Positions 1 through 6,804 of a stretch of DNA of 23,132 nucleotides are shown one piece after another (positions within the stretch are counted from its first letter, which is position 1; every line of letters begins with the position of its first letter). The stretch is taken from assembly GCA_905214465.1 (NCBI GenBank), contig CAJMMD010000033.1:1-23132 (forward strand), given 5' to 3'. Below the pieces are notes generated by a model that worked only from the letters and a program-made list of their open reading frames with translations, had not been told where the DNA came from and searched no databases. The translations under genes and the position numbers were made by a program. The stretch comes from an uncultured bacterium (GTDB taxonomy: Bacteria > Actinomycetota > Coriobacteriia > Coriobacteriales > Coriobacteriaceae).

Positions 1-14
1 CCGTACATGTACGG
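1..14. repeat. Perfect 14-base palindrome at the window edge
   Basis: Bases 1-14 read CCGTACATGTACGG, which equals its own reverse complement. It lies about 80 bases upstream of the tRNA promoter. It may be half of a larger structure cut by the window edge, or a protein binding site. No T-tract follows it, so it is not a terminator as seen. Confidence 0.4.
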
Positions 15-90
15 ATGAATGTGGGAGGTGTTCGGATAAAGTCGATAATCAAGGCAAAAAACTCTTTTCAAAATTCTTGAAAATTGGGGC

Positions 91-119
91 TTGCATCGCG
101 TGGCGTTCCTTGCAATAAT
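91..119 (+). promoter_or_regulatory. Promoter of the tRNA-His/tRNA-Lys pair
   Basis: A -35 box TTGCAT (91-96) and a -10 box AATAAT (114-119) are separated by 17 bases. The predicted start, near 126, is about 20 bases upstream of the tRNA-His 5' end. The upstream 60 bases are AT-rich, as is common for stable RNA promoters. Called by consensus only. Confidence 0.5.
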
Positions 120-146
120 AGTCGAGCGCGAAGCGCACAGGACACG

Positions 147-223
147 GTGGGTGTAGCTCAGTTGGCTAGAGCGACGGGTTGTGGTCCCGTAGGTCGAGGG
201 TTCGAGTCCCTTTACCCACCCCA
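147..223 (+). tRNA. tRNA-His (anticodon GTG)
   Basis: The acceptor stem GTGGGTG (147-153) pairs with TACCCAC (213-219). The D-arm, anticodon stem ACGGG/CCCGT and T-arm GAGGG-TTCGAGT-CCCTT are all present. The anticodon loop TTGTGGT gives anticodon GTG, so it reads CAC/CAU histidine codons. The discriminator is C (220) and the CCA end is encoded (221-223). G at 146 can pair with the C discriminator, the G-1:C73 identity feature of bacterial tRNA-His, so the mature molecule probably starts at 146. Confidence 0.95.
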
Positions 224-245
224 GTTCTTGCTTCGTGTTGATATC

Positions 246-318
246 GGGTCGTTAGCTCAGTTGGTAGAGCAGGGGACTCTTAATCCCAAGGTCCAGGGTT
301 CGACCCCCTGACGGCCCA
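246..318 (+). tRNA. tRNA-Lys (anticodon CTT)
   Basis: The acceptor stem GGGTCGT (246-252) pairs with ACGGCCC (311-317), with one T-G wobble. The anticodon stem is GGGGA/TCCCA and the loop CTCTTAA gives anticodon CTT, decoding AAG lysine. The T-arm CAGGG-TTCGACC-CCCTG is standard. The discriminator is A (318) and is followed by CCC, so CCA is not encoded and must be added after transcription. The gene lies 22 bases after tRNA-His and shares its terminator. Confidence 0.95.
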
Positions 319-331
319 CCCAAAGTATGTT

Positions 332-363
332 AAAGCGACTGGCTTAGGCTGGTCGCTTTTTTG
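332..363 (+). terminator. Rho-independent terminator of the tRNA pair
   Basis: AAAGCGAC (332-339) pairs with GTCGCTTT (352-359). The stem is extended inward by T-G, G-T, G-C and C-G pairs around the loop TTAG, and a run of Ts follows. It sits 13 bases after the tRNA-Lys 3' end. Confidence 0.85.
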
Positions 364-430
364 TTGACCTCGCATGGGGTCGAACCCGAAAGGGCACAGC
401 CACTTTCACAGATCGAGTCTACCCTGGGGA

Positions 431-793
431 TCAGTAAAACCGGCGCGTCTGCACGGCGAAGTACGCCTGTGCGAGCGCGATTTCTTGCTTGTTTGAATCT
501 CCGTTCTGGGCGATTAAATAGCATGCATAGCGCGTAAGTTTGTAGTCTTTAACTGCGCGAGCGTCGACACCGGCAGTTACCATTTTCGTGGTGTCACGAA
601 AATGGGAATCAACTGGAGTTTTGTTTGTTTCGCACGAGACTTTTGCCCTCTTAACAACTTCGGCAAAGTTCTCTCATCGAGTGTACCCCATGGGTTCCAT
701 TAAATCGCGTGCGAGCCAATACTCAACGCCTTCTTCCACATTGGCGTAGCTATCAAGTTCGACACGCCACTTCTCGATATCTCTACTGTCCAT
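431..793 (-). pseudogene. dinD: dinD-like (DNA-damage-inducible protein D) pseudogene fragment
   Basis: Reading the minus strand from ATG at 793, behind a strong GAGGAGGAG ribosome site, gives 39 residues and then TGA at 676-674. The same frame continues to a second TGA at 433-431. The joined translation has recognisable DinD segments: YWLARDLMEPMGYTR, then (stop) ENFAEVVKRAK, then DYKLTRYACYLIAQNGD and ALAQAYFAVQTRR. In DinD proteins the position of the first TGA is normally Trp (GYxxWENF), so this looks like a TGG to TGA nonsense change. The C-terminal half of the roughly 270-residue family is missing after FAVQTRR, so the gene is also truncated. DinD proteins are SOS-induced and reported to affect RecA filaments. 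The fragment lies downstream of tRNA genes, a common integration hotspot. Family recall is from memory; the reading frame is seen directly. Confidence 0.75.
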
Positions 794-876
794 ATCTCCT
801 CCTCGCTGGCCTATTGTCTATGCGGGCTTTGCCCGCTCTGTATTCAGAATTAGGATACGCTGCCGTGCGGACACGA

Positions 877-912
877 ATGGGCCCCGTGCCACTTCGAGTT
901 CACGGGGCCCAT
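877..912 (-). terminator. Strong GC-rich hairpin downstream of the flavoprotein gene
   Basis: ATGGGCCCCGTG (877-888) and CACGGGGCCCAT (901-912) form a perfect 12-base-pair inverted repeat with a 12-base loop, 42 bases beyond the stop of the minus-strand flavoprotein gene. There is no T-tract on either strand, so it may need Rho, or act as a 3'-end stabiliser instead of an intrinsic terminator. A smaller hairpin, GCGGGC-TTT-GCCCGC (822-836), lies just beyond it, upstream of the dinD fragment. Confidence 0.5.
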
Positions 913-954
913 AGATATCGATTAGTTGTGTTTTGCTTTAGATAGGTGTCCAGT

Positions 955-2481
955 TTAATTCGCTCGATAGTGTGATCCGAGACTTTCGGTTCGCTTGCGC
1001 ATGGCTTTGACCATTTCCTGTGCTAGTTGAATCTGCGATTGCAGGCGGGCGAGGGCTGCGATTTCGCTGTCATTGGCGTGTGGCTTGCTCAGCGCCGTTG
1101 CCTCGTCTTGCAGGCTTTCAAGCTGTTGCAGAGCCTTGGATAGACCTGCTTCGGTTCTGTTGATCATGCAATAGGTACTCATCGTGTGCTTAAGGCTGCG
1201 TGTCAGGCGTTCGGCATCTGTTGTGGCAATGCCGTACTGGGGGAGGGCGATATCCGCCTTCGGGGCCACCTCAGGTGCTTTCTGTGCTGCCTGGGCTGCC
1301 GATGCGCCCGCGATGCGTCCGAACACGATGCCGTTGGCGCTTGACAAGCCACCAATGCGGTCGGCGCCGTGCATGCCGCCTGTCGCCTCACCGCAAGCGT
1401 AGAGGCCCTCAACGCCCGTGTGCGCGGTCTTATCGATCTTGATGCCGCCATTAGCGGCGTGGGCATACATCGCAACGCGCATCTCGTCAGTCGGGGCGAT
1501 GCCGTGCTCGTCTTGCAGCCAGGTGGCAAAGGTCTGCACAAACTCTGGGACATCCTCGCGGGGGAAGTCGTAGTGGAGTGCCAGGCCTTCGACACCTGCC
1601 TGATCGATGACGAGATCGATAGCGCGGGAGGCCAAGCGTGACGTGAAGGGACCATATCCAGAGCGCTGCTCGAGCAGGTCGTCCAGCTTGTTGTCGGCAA
1701 TATCTACCGGCTGGTCAAAATGTACGTAGCGCCAGGTTTTCTCGTTGAAGACCAAGTTGCGCTTGGGCTCGATGAAGCCGGGCATCATCTGCATGAACTC
1801 TATATTAGTAAGTGTTGCGCCGTGCGCCAGCGCGATGGCCTGCGAGGAGCTGAGCACATCAGCCGACGTAAGGCTGCGCTCGAACAGGCCGCTTGTGCCA
1901 CCGGCTGCGATGATCGTGGCCTTGGCAGCAAAGGGCACGATTTGATTTTCGGTGAGGTCGTAGAGCACGGTTCCGGTTATTCTGCCGTTCGTGTCCTCAA
2001 CAAGGTCGATAAGCTCATGGCGGGGGAGCAGGCGAATGCCGAGCGACTCGATCCGGGCTGTCAGAGCGTCCTCAAGGGGTTTGCGGGTGAGGCCGCGCCA
2101 CATGCGCGTCTTGTGGTCAAAGCAGGGGATAAACTGCTTTTGCTGGGCGCTCTCGGCGCTTTGCGGACGCTGGAGCTCAACGCCCAGGTCTTGCTCGAGC
2201 CATTCAATTGCCTGGGGAATGCCGTGGACAAACGTCTGGACAAGCTCGGGGTCGGCGACGCCGCCACCAACGGTCTGGATGGTATCGATGAGGTCTTGTT
2301 CGTCGTCTTCGTTAACGGGTCCGATAAGCCCCAGGCCCCAGGTTCCGGGGAAGAAGCTCGATCCACTCATAGTCTTGCCGGCGCTTGCCACAGCGACGGT
2401 TGCGCCCGTGCGTGCCGCTTCGATGGCGGCGCAAAGGCCCGCAATGCCAGATCCAATTACCAGTACATCAGTCGATTCCAT
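955..2481 (-). CDS. FAD-dependent oxidoreductase of the NadB/SdhA flavoprotein family
   Basis: The start at 2481 (MESTDVLVIGSG) gives 508 residues. It is chosen because AGAAAGGA lies just upstream and the FAD-binding Rossmann motif GSGIAG (residues 11-16 region) then sits at the N-terminus as the family requires. Further FAD contacts are visible: ATIIAAGG in the middle, and GLYACGEATGGMHGADRIGG near residues 360-378. A helical C-terminal domain ends RKRTESLGSHYRAN, which resembles the RxESxGxHYR end of L-aspartate oxidase and succinate dehydrogenase flavoproteins. The substrate side differs: the HPT and RGEGG motifs expected around the active-site His/Arg in fumarate reductase or NadB are not seen (the region reads MMPGFIEPKRNLVFNEKTWRYVHF). 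No nadA or nadC is adjacent. The fold is secure, the substrate unknown; it probably oxidises or reduces a small carboxylate. Confidence 0.85.
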   Translation of the reverse strand: MESTDVLVIGSGIAGLCAAIEAARTGATVAVASAGKTMSGSSFFPGTWGLGLIGPVNEDDEQDLIDTIQTVGGGVADPELVQTFVHGIPQAIEWLEQDLGVELQRPQSAESAQQKQFIPCFDHKTRMWRGLTRKPLEDALTARIESLGIRLLPRHELIDLVEDTNGRITGTVLYDLTENQIVPFAAKATIIAAGGTSGLFERSLTSADVLSSSQAIALAHGATLTNIEFMQMMPGFIEPKRNLVFNEKTWRYVHFDQPVDIADNKLDDLLEQRSGYGPFTSRLASRAIDLVIDQAGVEGLALHYDFPREDVPEFVQTFATWLQDEHGIAPTDEMRVAMYAHAANGGIKIDKTAHTGVEGLYACGEATGGMHGADRIGGLSSANGIVFGRIAGASAAQAAQKAPEVAPKADIALPQYGIATTDAERLTRSLKHTMSTYCMINRTEAGLSKALQQLESLQDEATALSKPHANDSEIAALARLQSQIQLAQEMVKAMRKRTESLGSHYRAN

Positions 2482-2668
2482 CGGATTCCTTTCTCGTCCG
2501 GCGCATTGTCGCATGGGTGATCGGCAATGGGGCCGCAAAGACTCGGCAAATCGGTAAAGGGCAAATATGGCAGGTGGGCGTCATGGACGTTCTGACGCTC
2601 CGTCTCATCACATCTCGTATTTCGCCCCAACTGATATATCGGCATTAGCTGCCCTGCGACAGCGTAAA

Positions 2669-2702
2669 CAAAAAGAGCCGCTACCCCGAAAGGTAGCGGC
2701 TC
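2669..2702 (-). terminator. Rho-independent terminator of the GGGtGRT unit
   Basis: On the minus strand GAGCCGCTACC pairs with GGTAGCGGCTC (arms at 2692-2702 and 2675-2685) and is followed by TTTTTGTTT. It lies 36 bases beyond the stop of the GGGtGRT gene and separates that unit from the flavoprotein gene. Confidence 0.9.
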
Positions 2703-2737
2703 CAAAGCTCAACTATGTGAGCATCGCGCGGGCGCGA

Positions 2738-3742
2738 CTAGGCCTTGAGGGCCTCCTCGACGGCGACAGCGCAGGCGACGGTGGCACCGACCATGGGGTT
2801 ATTGCCCATGCCGATGAGACCCATCATGTCGACGTGCGCAGGCACGGAGGAAGAACCGGCGAACTGGGCGTCGGAGTGCATGCGGCCCATGGTGTCGGTC
2901 ATGCCGTAAGAGGCAGGGCCGGCGCCCATGTTGTCCGGGTGCAGGGTACGGCCAGTGCCGCCACCAGAAGCGACGGAGAAGTACTTCTTGCCAGCCTCGA
3001 GGCGCTCCTTCTTGTAGGTGCCAGCGACGGGGTGCTGGAAGCGCGTGGGGTTGGTGGAGTTACCGGTGATCGAGATGTCAACGTTCTCGTGCCACATGAT
3101 GGCAACGCCCTCGCGGACGTCGTCGGAACCGTAGCAGTTAACGGCAGCGCGGGGACCATCGGAGTAGGGGATGGTCTCGACGACCTTGAGCTCGCCCGTG
3201 TAGTAGTCGAACTGGGTCTTCACGTAGGTGAAGCCGTTGATGCGGGCGATGATCTGAGCGGCGTCCTTGCCCAGACCGTTGAGGATAACGCGCAGCGGCT
3301 TCTTGCGAGCCTTGTTGGCGTTCAGAGCCAGGCCGATAGCGCCCTCAGCGGCAGCGAAGGACTCGTGGCCAGCCAGGAAGGCGAAACACTCGGTGTCGTC
3401 GGAGAGCAGCATAGCGCCCAGGTTGCCGTGGCCCAGACCGACCTTGCGGTCCTCGGCGACGGAGCCGGGAACGGTGAAGGCCTGGATGCCCTCGCCGATG
3501 ATGGCGGCAGCCTCAGAAGCGGTCTTGGCGCCACGCTTGACAGCGAGAGCGCAACCGAGGGTGTAGGCCCACTCGGCGTTCTGGAAGGCGATGGACTGGG
3601 TGTTGTTGACGATCTCACGCGGGTTGAAGCCCTTGTCGGTGCAGATCTGCAGAGCTTCCTCGAGGGAGGCGATGCCGTTGTCGGCGAGGCACTTGTTGAT
3701 CTTGTCAGCGCGGCGCTCGTAACCTTCGAACGTAACAGTCAT
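2738..3742 (-). CDS. GGGtGRT family protein
   Basis: This 334-residue protein has the signature that names the family, SGGGTGRTLHPDN (about residues 259-271), followed by the glycine- and methionine-rich end MMGLIGMGNNPMVGATVACAVAVEEALK. Length matches the family, which is about 330 residues. No signal peptide or membrane segment is seen, so it should be cytosolic. Conserved-looking stretches include VGLGHGNLGAMLLSDDTECFAFLAGHESFAAAEGA, written here in two parts: VGLGHGNLGAMLLS and AFLAGHESFAAAEG. The start at 3742 has a clear GAAAGGGAGGG site. The gene lies 18 bases after the NifU-like gene and shares its transcript and terminator. The pair is conserved in anaerobes as far as I recall. The biochemical function is unknown; the partner suggests a role connected with Fe-S clusters, which is inference. 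Confidence 0.9.
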   Translation of the reverse strand: MTVTFEGYERRADKINKCLADNGIASLEEALQICTDKGFNPREIVNNTQSIAFQNAEWAYTLGCALAVKRGAKTASEAAAIIGEGIQAFTVPGSVAEDRKVGLGHGNLGAMLLSDDTECFAFLAGHESFAAAEGAIGLALNANKARKKPLRVILNGLGKDAAQIIARINGFTYVKTQFDYYTGELKVVETIPYSDGPRAAVNCYGSDDVREGVAIMWHENVDISITGNSTNPTRFQHPVAGTYKKERLEAGKKYFSVASGGGTGRTLHPDNMGAGPASYGMTDTMGRMHSDAQFAGSSSVPAHVDMMGLIGMGNNPMVGATVACAVAVEEALKA

Positions 3743-3760
3743 AGTTATTTCCCTCCCTTT

Positions 3761-4495
3761 CTACTCGTGAACCGGGAACACGCTGGCGACGGAGTGAGTC
3801 TCCTCGTCGGTGCGCGGGTCGATGTACTTGGCAGCGTTCTCCCACTGACCATAGTGGCCCATAGCGCCAGCGATGGCCTCCTCGGGGGTCTTGCCGGCCT
3901 TGACGGCGTCGGTGAACTTGCCGAGGTTCAGGAACTCGAACGCGATGATCTCGTTCTTGTCGTTGAGAGCCATGCGGGTGACGTAGCCCTGAGCGAGCTC
4001 GAGGTAACGAGCGCCCTTGGCCTTGGTGCCGAACATGGTGCCGACCTGAGAGCGAAGGCCCTTGCCGAGGTCGTCGAGGGAGGCGCCCACGGGCAGGCCG
4101 CCCTCGGAGAACGCGGTCTGGCTGCGGCCGTAAACGATCTGCAGGAAGATCTCGCGCATAGCAACGTTGATGGCGTCGCAGACGAGGTCGGTGTTGAGGG
4201 CCTCGAGGATGGTCTTACCGGGAAGGATCTCGGAAGCCATGGCGGCAGAGTGGGTCATGCCCGAGCAACCGATGGTCTCAACGAGGGCCTCCTCGATGAT
4301 GCCGTCCTTGACGTTCAGCGTGAGCTTGCAGGCGCCCTGCTGAGGTGCGCACCAACCCACACCGTGCGTAAGACCGGAGATGTCGGAAATCTCCTTAGCC
4401 TGGACCCACTTGCCCTCCTCGGGGATGGGTGCGGGGCCGTGGTATGCACCCTTGGCAACGGGGCACATGTTCTCCACTTCCTGTGAGTACTGCAT
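3761..4495 (-). CDS. NifU-like iron-sulfur cluster assembly scaffold protein
   Basis: The start at 4495 (MQYSQEVENMCPVAKG, after GAGAGGAG) gives 244 residues; an upstream ATG at 4579 would add an arginine-rich tail without a ribosome site. The region VGWCAPQQGACKLTLNVKDG (about 47-66), followed by ALVETIGCSGMTHSAAMASE (70-89), resembles the NifU/IscU/SufU N-terminal fold, where the cysteines hold a nascent cluster. Cysteines are seen at about 11, 49, 56, 77 and 106. The protein is longer than SufU (about 145 residues): residues 125-244 form an extra part ending GKTPEEAIAGAMGHYGQWENAAKY and are not seen in classical scaffolds. It is the first gene of a two-gene unit with the GGGtGRT protein. 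It may assemble or deliver clusters to a specific client, independently of the suf operon 2 kb away. Confidence 0.82.
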   Translation of the reverse strand: MQYSQEVENMCPVAKGAYHGPAPIPEEGKWVQAKEISDISGLTHGVGWCAPQQGACKLTLNVKDGIIEEALVETIGCSGMTHSAAMASEILPGKTILEALNTDLVCDAINVAMREIFLQIVYGRSQTAFSEGGLPVGASLDDLGKGLRSQVGTMFGTKAKGARYLELAQGYVTRMALNDKNEIIAFEFLNLGKFTDAVKAGKTPEEAIAGAMGHYGQWENAAKYIDPRTDEETHSVASVFPVHE

Positions 4496-4898
4496 GCCTC
4501 TCCTCTCTATCGTGTTGGCGTCCCGTCTGGGGGTCGTGGCTGGCGATTGCCGGGCGACCCTTCGAAAGGGACATGACATGCAGCCCCTATAATACCGCGA
4601 AATGCACGGAATATTCGGCGAACGGCTCAGTTTTCGTAGCGAGAAGTCCGGAAGTTTAAATTGAAACGGTTTAACTCTATGTTCTGTGGTCGCGAACTTC
4701 CGTAGAGGGGGTTCGTCTTGGGCAAGCTTTTGGTCAGCTCTTGTAAGCGTTGCAGGGGCTGACCTGTTGCAACGGTGCCGTTCGCCGCCTATTTACTGCC
4801 TTTGGCCGCGCGAGTCTATTGTTTTGCGTGGATGTTTTGATGGCACGCTTCAATCGTGCTGTATTGGATGGCAAGCAGATCCCGGCGAAGGGAGCGCC
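4496..4898. other. Divergent intergenic region with inverted repeats
   Basis: This 403-base region separates the minus-strand scaffold gene from the plus-strand transposase and contains no convincing gene. Two inverted repeats are seen: CGGAAGTT (4649-4656) with AACTTCCG (4695-4702), and GGTCAGC (4732-4738) with GCTGACC (4758-4764). A TATTAT box on the minus strand near 4589-4594 could be the -10 of the scaffold/GGGtGRT unit, but no good -35 matches it. An open frame runs through from 4686 into the transposase, but it lacks family similarity and a ribosome site. Confidence 0.5.
4837..4865 (+). promoter_or_regulatory. Candidate promoter of the transposase gene
   Basis: TTGATG (4837-4842) and TGTATT (4860-4865) are separated by 17 bases. 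The spacer begins GCACG and ends CGTGC, so a short inverted repeat fills it exactly. The consensus match is moderate. Confidence 0.35.
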
Positions 4899-5711
4899 AT
4901 GCAGCGCGTTTGGAGAACGGTTACCGGCTTTTACCATGTCTGTGCCCGCGGTACGGGCAAGCAGCTCATCTTTGAGGGCGATGAAGACCGGTGGGAGTTT
5001 TTGGAGTTGATGCGCGACTGCTGCCGGGAGGCAGGCGTCACGGTTATCGCTTGGTGTCTTATGGGCAATCACGTGCATCTGGTGCTGGCAGATTACGAGG
5101 ACGCGATGAGCGCGGCGATGCACCGGCTGCTTTTGACGTACGCGCGGCGGTTCAATAAACGCACGGGGCGCACAGGTCATCTGTTCCAGAACCGTTTTGA
5201 CCGGCGCTCGCTCGATACCGACTGGCAGGTGATGGAGGCTATTCGCTCCGTACACGCCGATCCACAGGAGGCGGGCGTTGGCCTAATCGAGCGTTATCCC
5301 TGGAGCAGCTTTGCGGAGCATTTGCGCGCTTACGACGGTGACGCGGCTGATGTCGCGAGGGGATTTTCTGATCCTTCTTGCGTGCTTGAGCTCTTTGGTT
5401 CTGCCGAGGGCTTTATTGCCTATTCACTTTCGACGCCCGACGGCGGCGAGCCAGCGCTGGGCGATATGAAAGAGACGGAGTGGGAACGCCACGCCTTTGC
5501 CGGCAAGATGGCTAAGGAACTCGGGGTTCCGCTTCGCGGGGTTAAAGCCGCACCGCCGGCGCAGCGCGATACCGTTATTTTTGGATTGCACGATGCCGGT
5601 TTCACGGTGCGCCAGATTGAGCGCTATACCGGGATTGGCAAAAGTACCGTCTCTCGTATTGTGCGTGCCCGCGCGCGGACGGCGATGCGGACTGGCGGAA
5701 ACGTGATGTAG
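4899..5711 (+). CDS. REP-associated tyrosine transposase (RAYT, IS200/Y1 HUH family)
   Basis: The start at 4899 (MQRVWRTVTGFYHVCARG, after GAAGGGAG) gives 270 residues. It carries the metal-binding HUH core AWCLMGNHVHLVL (H58 and H60) and the helix LLTYARRFNKRTGRTGHLFQNRF with the candidate nucleophile Tyr81. These are typical of Y1 single-strand transposases of the RAYT group, which also begin with a HVxxRG strand like the YHVCARG seen here. Residues 222-258 (FGLHDAGFTVRQIERYTGIGKSTVSRIV, given here as two halves: FTVRQIERYTG and GKSTVSRIV) form a helix-turn-helix, a common RAYT C-terminal addition. RAYTs usually stay single-copy and move or maintain short palindromic REP elements. No insertion-sequence ends are seen, so it is probably a domesticated gene, not an active IS. 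Confidence 0.88.
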   Translation: MQRVWRTVTGFYHVCARGTGKQLIFEGDEDRWEFLELMRDCCREAGVTVIAWCLMGNHVHLVLADYEDAMSAAMHRLLLTYARRFNKRTGRTGHLFQNRFDRRSLDTDWQVMEAIRSVHADPQEAGVGLIERYPWSSFAEHLRAYDGDAADVARGFSDPSCVLELFGSAEGFIAYSLSTPDGGEPALGDMKETEWERHAFAGKMAKELGVPLRGVKAAPPAQRDTVIFGLHDAGFTVRQIERYTGIGKSTVSRIVRARARTAMRTGGNVM

Positions 5712-5752
5712 GGTCGCCTGTGCGCCGCAGATGGGGTCGTCCATACGCCGCA
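5712..5752 (+). repeat. Two imperfect 18-base direct repeats after the transposase stop
   Basis: GGTCGCCTGTGCGCCGCA (5712-5729) and GGTCGTCCATACGCCGCA (5735-5752) match at 14 of 18 positions with a 23-base period. They begin directly at the transposase stop codon. They could be transposase recognition sequences or chance repeats in GC-rich DNA. Confidence 0.3.
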
Positions 5753-5798
5753 ACAAGCGTTCAAAAGCTTGGTGCGGCAACTGCACTTCTTAATATGC

Positions 5799-6013
5799 TT
5801 AGAACAATCGCCATCTTGCATAAAATAAGGGCTCAGTCCGGGTTTGCCCGTGCCTACCCCCATCTGCGCCGTGCAAAAAATGGAGTTTTCAGCATCGCGG
5901 TACTGCCACTACCGTCGCAATTTTGCAACATACGGGCCCCGAAGCTATTTATGCCTGCCGATGCGCTCCCGAAGCTCATGTTTGCGCCCCTGAGACCACG
6001 ATGCTTGTTCTAA
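5799..6013. repeat. Possible MITE/REP-like element (about 215 bases)
   Basis: TTAGAACAA (5799-5807) and TTGTTCTAA (6005-6013) are perfect 9-base inverted ends enclosing a non-coding segment. Inside are short hairpins, including CGGTA (5898-5902) with TACCG (5910-5914), and CGGG-TTTG-CCCG near 5839-5850. Element size, terminal inverted repeats and position next to a RAYT gene fit a non-autonomous element. No target-site duplication is obvious and copy number cannot be seen here. Confidence 0.35.
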
Positions 6014-6303
6014 AACGCACTATATATGCGCCTGGAGACGTTGATTAACGCTTTCGATGCGTATACACACAGCTTGGCGTGCTGAATACTCGCAAAAATG
6101 CACGCCGCTCCCTATGGGACCCGTCTGCAGCAGGCGCGAAGCGAATCGGAGCCCAGCTGGATGGGGCATGGGACGATGCTAGGCGTGCTCGTGGCCCTGC
6201 CGCAGGCCTTTGGTGCTGTGGAAAACGCCCGTGTTCGCGTCTGGCTGTGTGGTAAATGACAGACGGGGTGCCGGACGCGCGGACTTTGTGCGTTCGCGCT
6301 CAT
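6014..6303. other. Gene-poor stretch downstream of the suf operon
   Basis: I see no supported gene here. An open frame from ATG at 6098 to TGA at 6257-6259 encodes 53 residues but has no ribosome binding site and no recognisable motif. Together with 5712-6013 this makes a gap of about 600 bases between the plus-strand transposase and the convergent end of the suf operon, unusual in an otherwise compact window. Confidence 0.4.
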
Positions 6304-6337
6304 TAGAAAAAACAGAGCCGCCCGTATCGGGCGGCTC
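6304..6337 (-). terminator. Rho-independent terminator of the suf operon
   Basis: On the minus strand GAGCCGCCCG and CGGGCGGCTC (arms 6328-6337 and 6315-6324) form a perfect 10-base-pair stem with loop ATA, followed by TGTTTTTTCT. It lies 32 bases beyond the sufU stop. Confidence 0.93.
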
Positions 6338-6369
6338 GGCAATCAAAAACCTTGGATTCGGGGCATACG

Positions 6370-6804
6370 CTACTGGTTTGCTTGCCCCTCGAGCATGCCG
6401 TCGAGGGTGCGCCAGGCGAGCTCGGCGCATTTGACGCGGGCGGGCATGTGCGAGATGTCCTGGAGCTGGGCGGCCTCGTCCAGATCTTCCAGGTCCTCCT
6501 CGGAGAGCTGTTCGCCGCGGATCATGGCGAGGAAGAGCCCTGCCAAGCGACGCGCTTCCTCGACCGTCTCGCCGGTGATGAGGTCGGCCATGATGTCGGC
6601 GCTGGCCTGACTGATGGCGCAGCCGTGGCCGGTAAAGGAGGCCTCCTCGATCACGCCGTTCTCGACACGCAGCTGCAAGGTGAGCTCGTCTCCGCAGCTG
6701 GGGTTGATGCCGTCGTGCTCGTGCGTGGGAGCATCCATCTCGTACTTATAGTCGGGGTGCGAGTTGTGCTCCATAAATGTGGTGGAGGTGTACAGATTAC
6801 CCAT
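6370..6804 (-). CDS. sufU: SufU: Fe-S assembly scaffold / sulfur-transfer protein
   Basis: The start at 6804 (MGNLYTSTTFMEHNSHPDY) gives 144 residues, the usual SufU length. SufU accepts sulfur from the SufS active-site cysteine, by zinc-ligand exchange in Bacillus, and passes it to SufBCD. The family residues are present: Cys37 and Asp39 in NPSCGDEL, Cys62 in GHGCAISQAS, and Cys126 in VKCAELAW. The SufU-type insertion between the second and third cysteine (GLFLAMIRGEQLSEEDLEDL) is also there. The coding region overlaps the end of sufS by 8 bases. It is the last gene of the operon. Its presence, and the lack of sufE, point to the Gram-positive type SUF system. Confidence 0.95.
   Translation of the reverse strand: MGNLYTSTTFMEHNSHPDYKYEMDAPTHEHDGINPSCGDELTLQLRVENGVIEEASFTGHGCAISQASADIMADLITGETVEEARRLAGLFLAMIRGEQLSEEDLEDLDEAAQLQDISHMPARVKCAELAWRTLDGMLEGQANQ

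Noticed and set aside
367..391. GGGTTCGACCCC on the minus strand near the dinD fragment, identical to the tRNA-Lys T-arm core, as a possible attachment site
   Set aside because: The match is only 12 bases, is inverted relative to the tRNA, and is itself self-complementary like any T-arm; direct repeats would be expected for an integration site.
2567..4486. Long plus-strand open frame of 639 codons
   Set aside because: It lies antisense to the GGGtGRT and scaffold genes, has no family motifs and a repetitive Val/Gly/Ala/Leu composition, as expected from the mirror of GC-biased codons.
5624..5863. Minus-strand frame overlapping the transposase 3' end
   Set aside because: It overlaps the certain transposase gene in antisense and has no ribosome site; kept only as a possible part of a repeat.
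6098..6259. 53-codon open frame downstream of the suf terminator
   Set aside because: No ribosome site, no recognisable motif, and in a gene-poor stretch.
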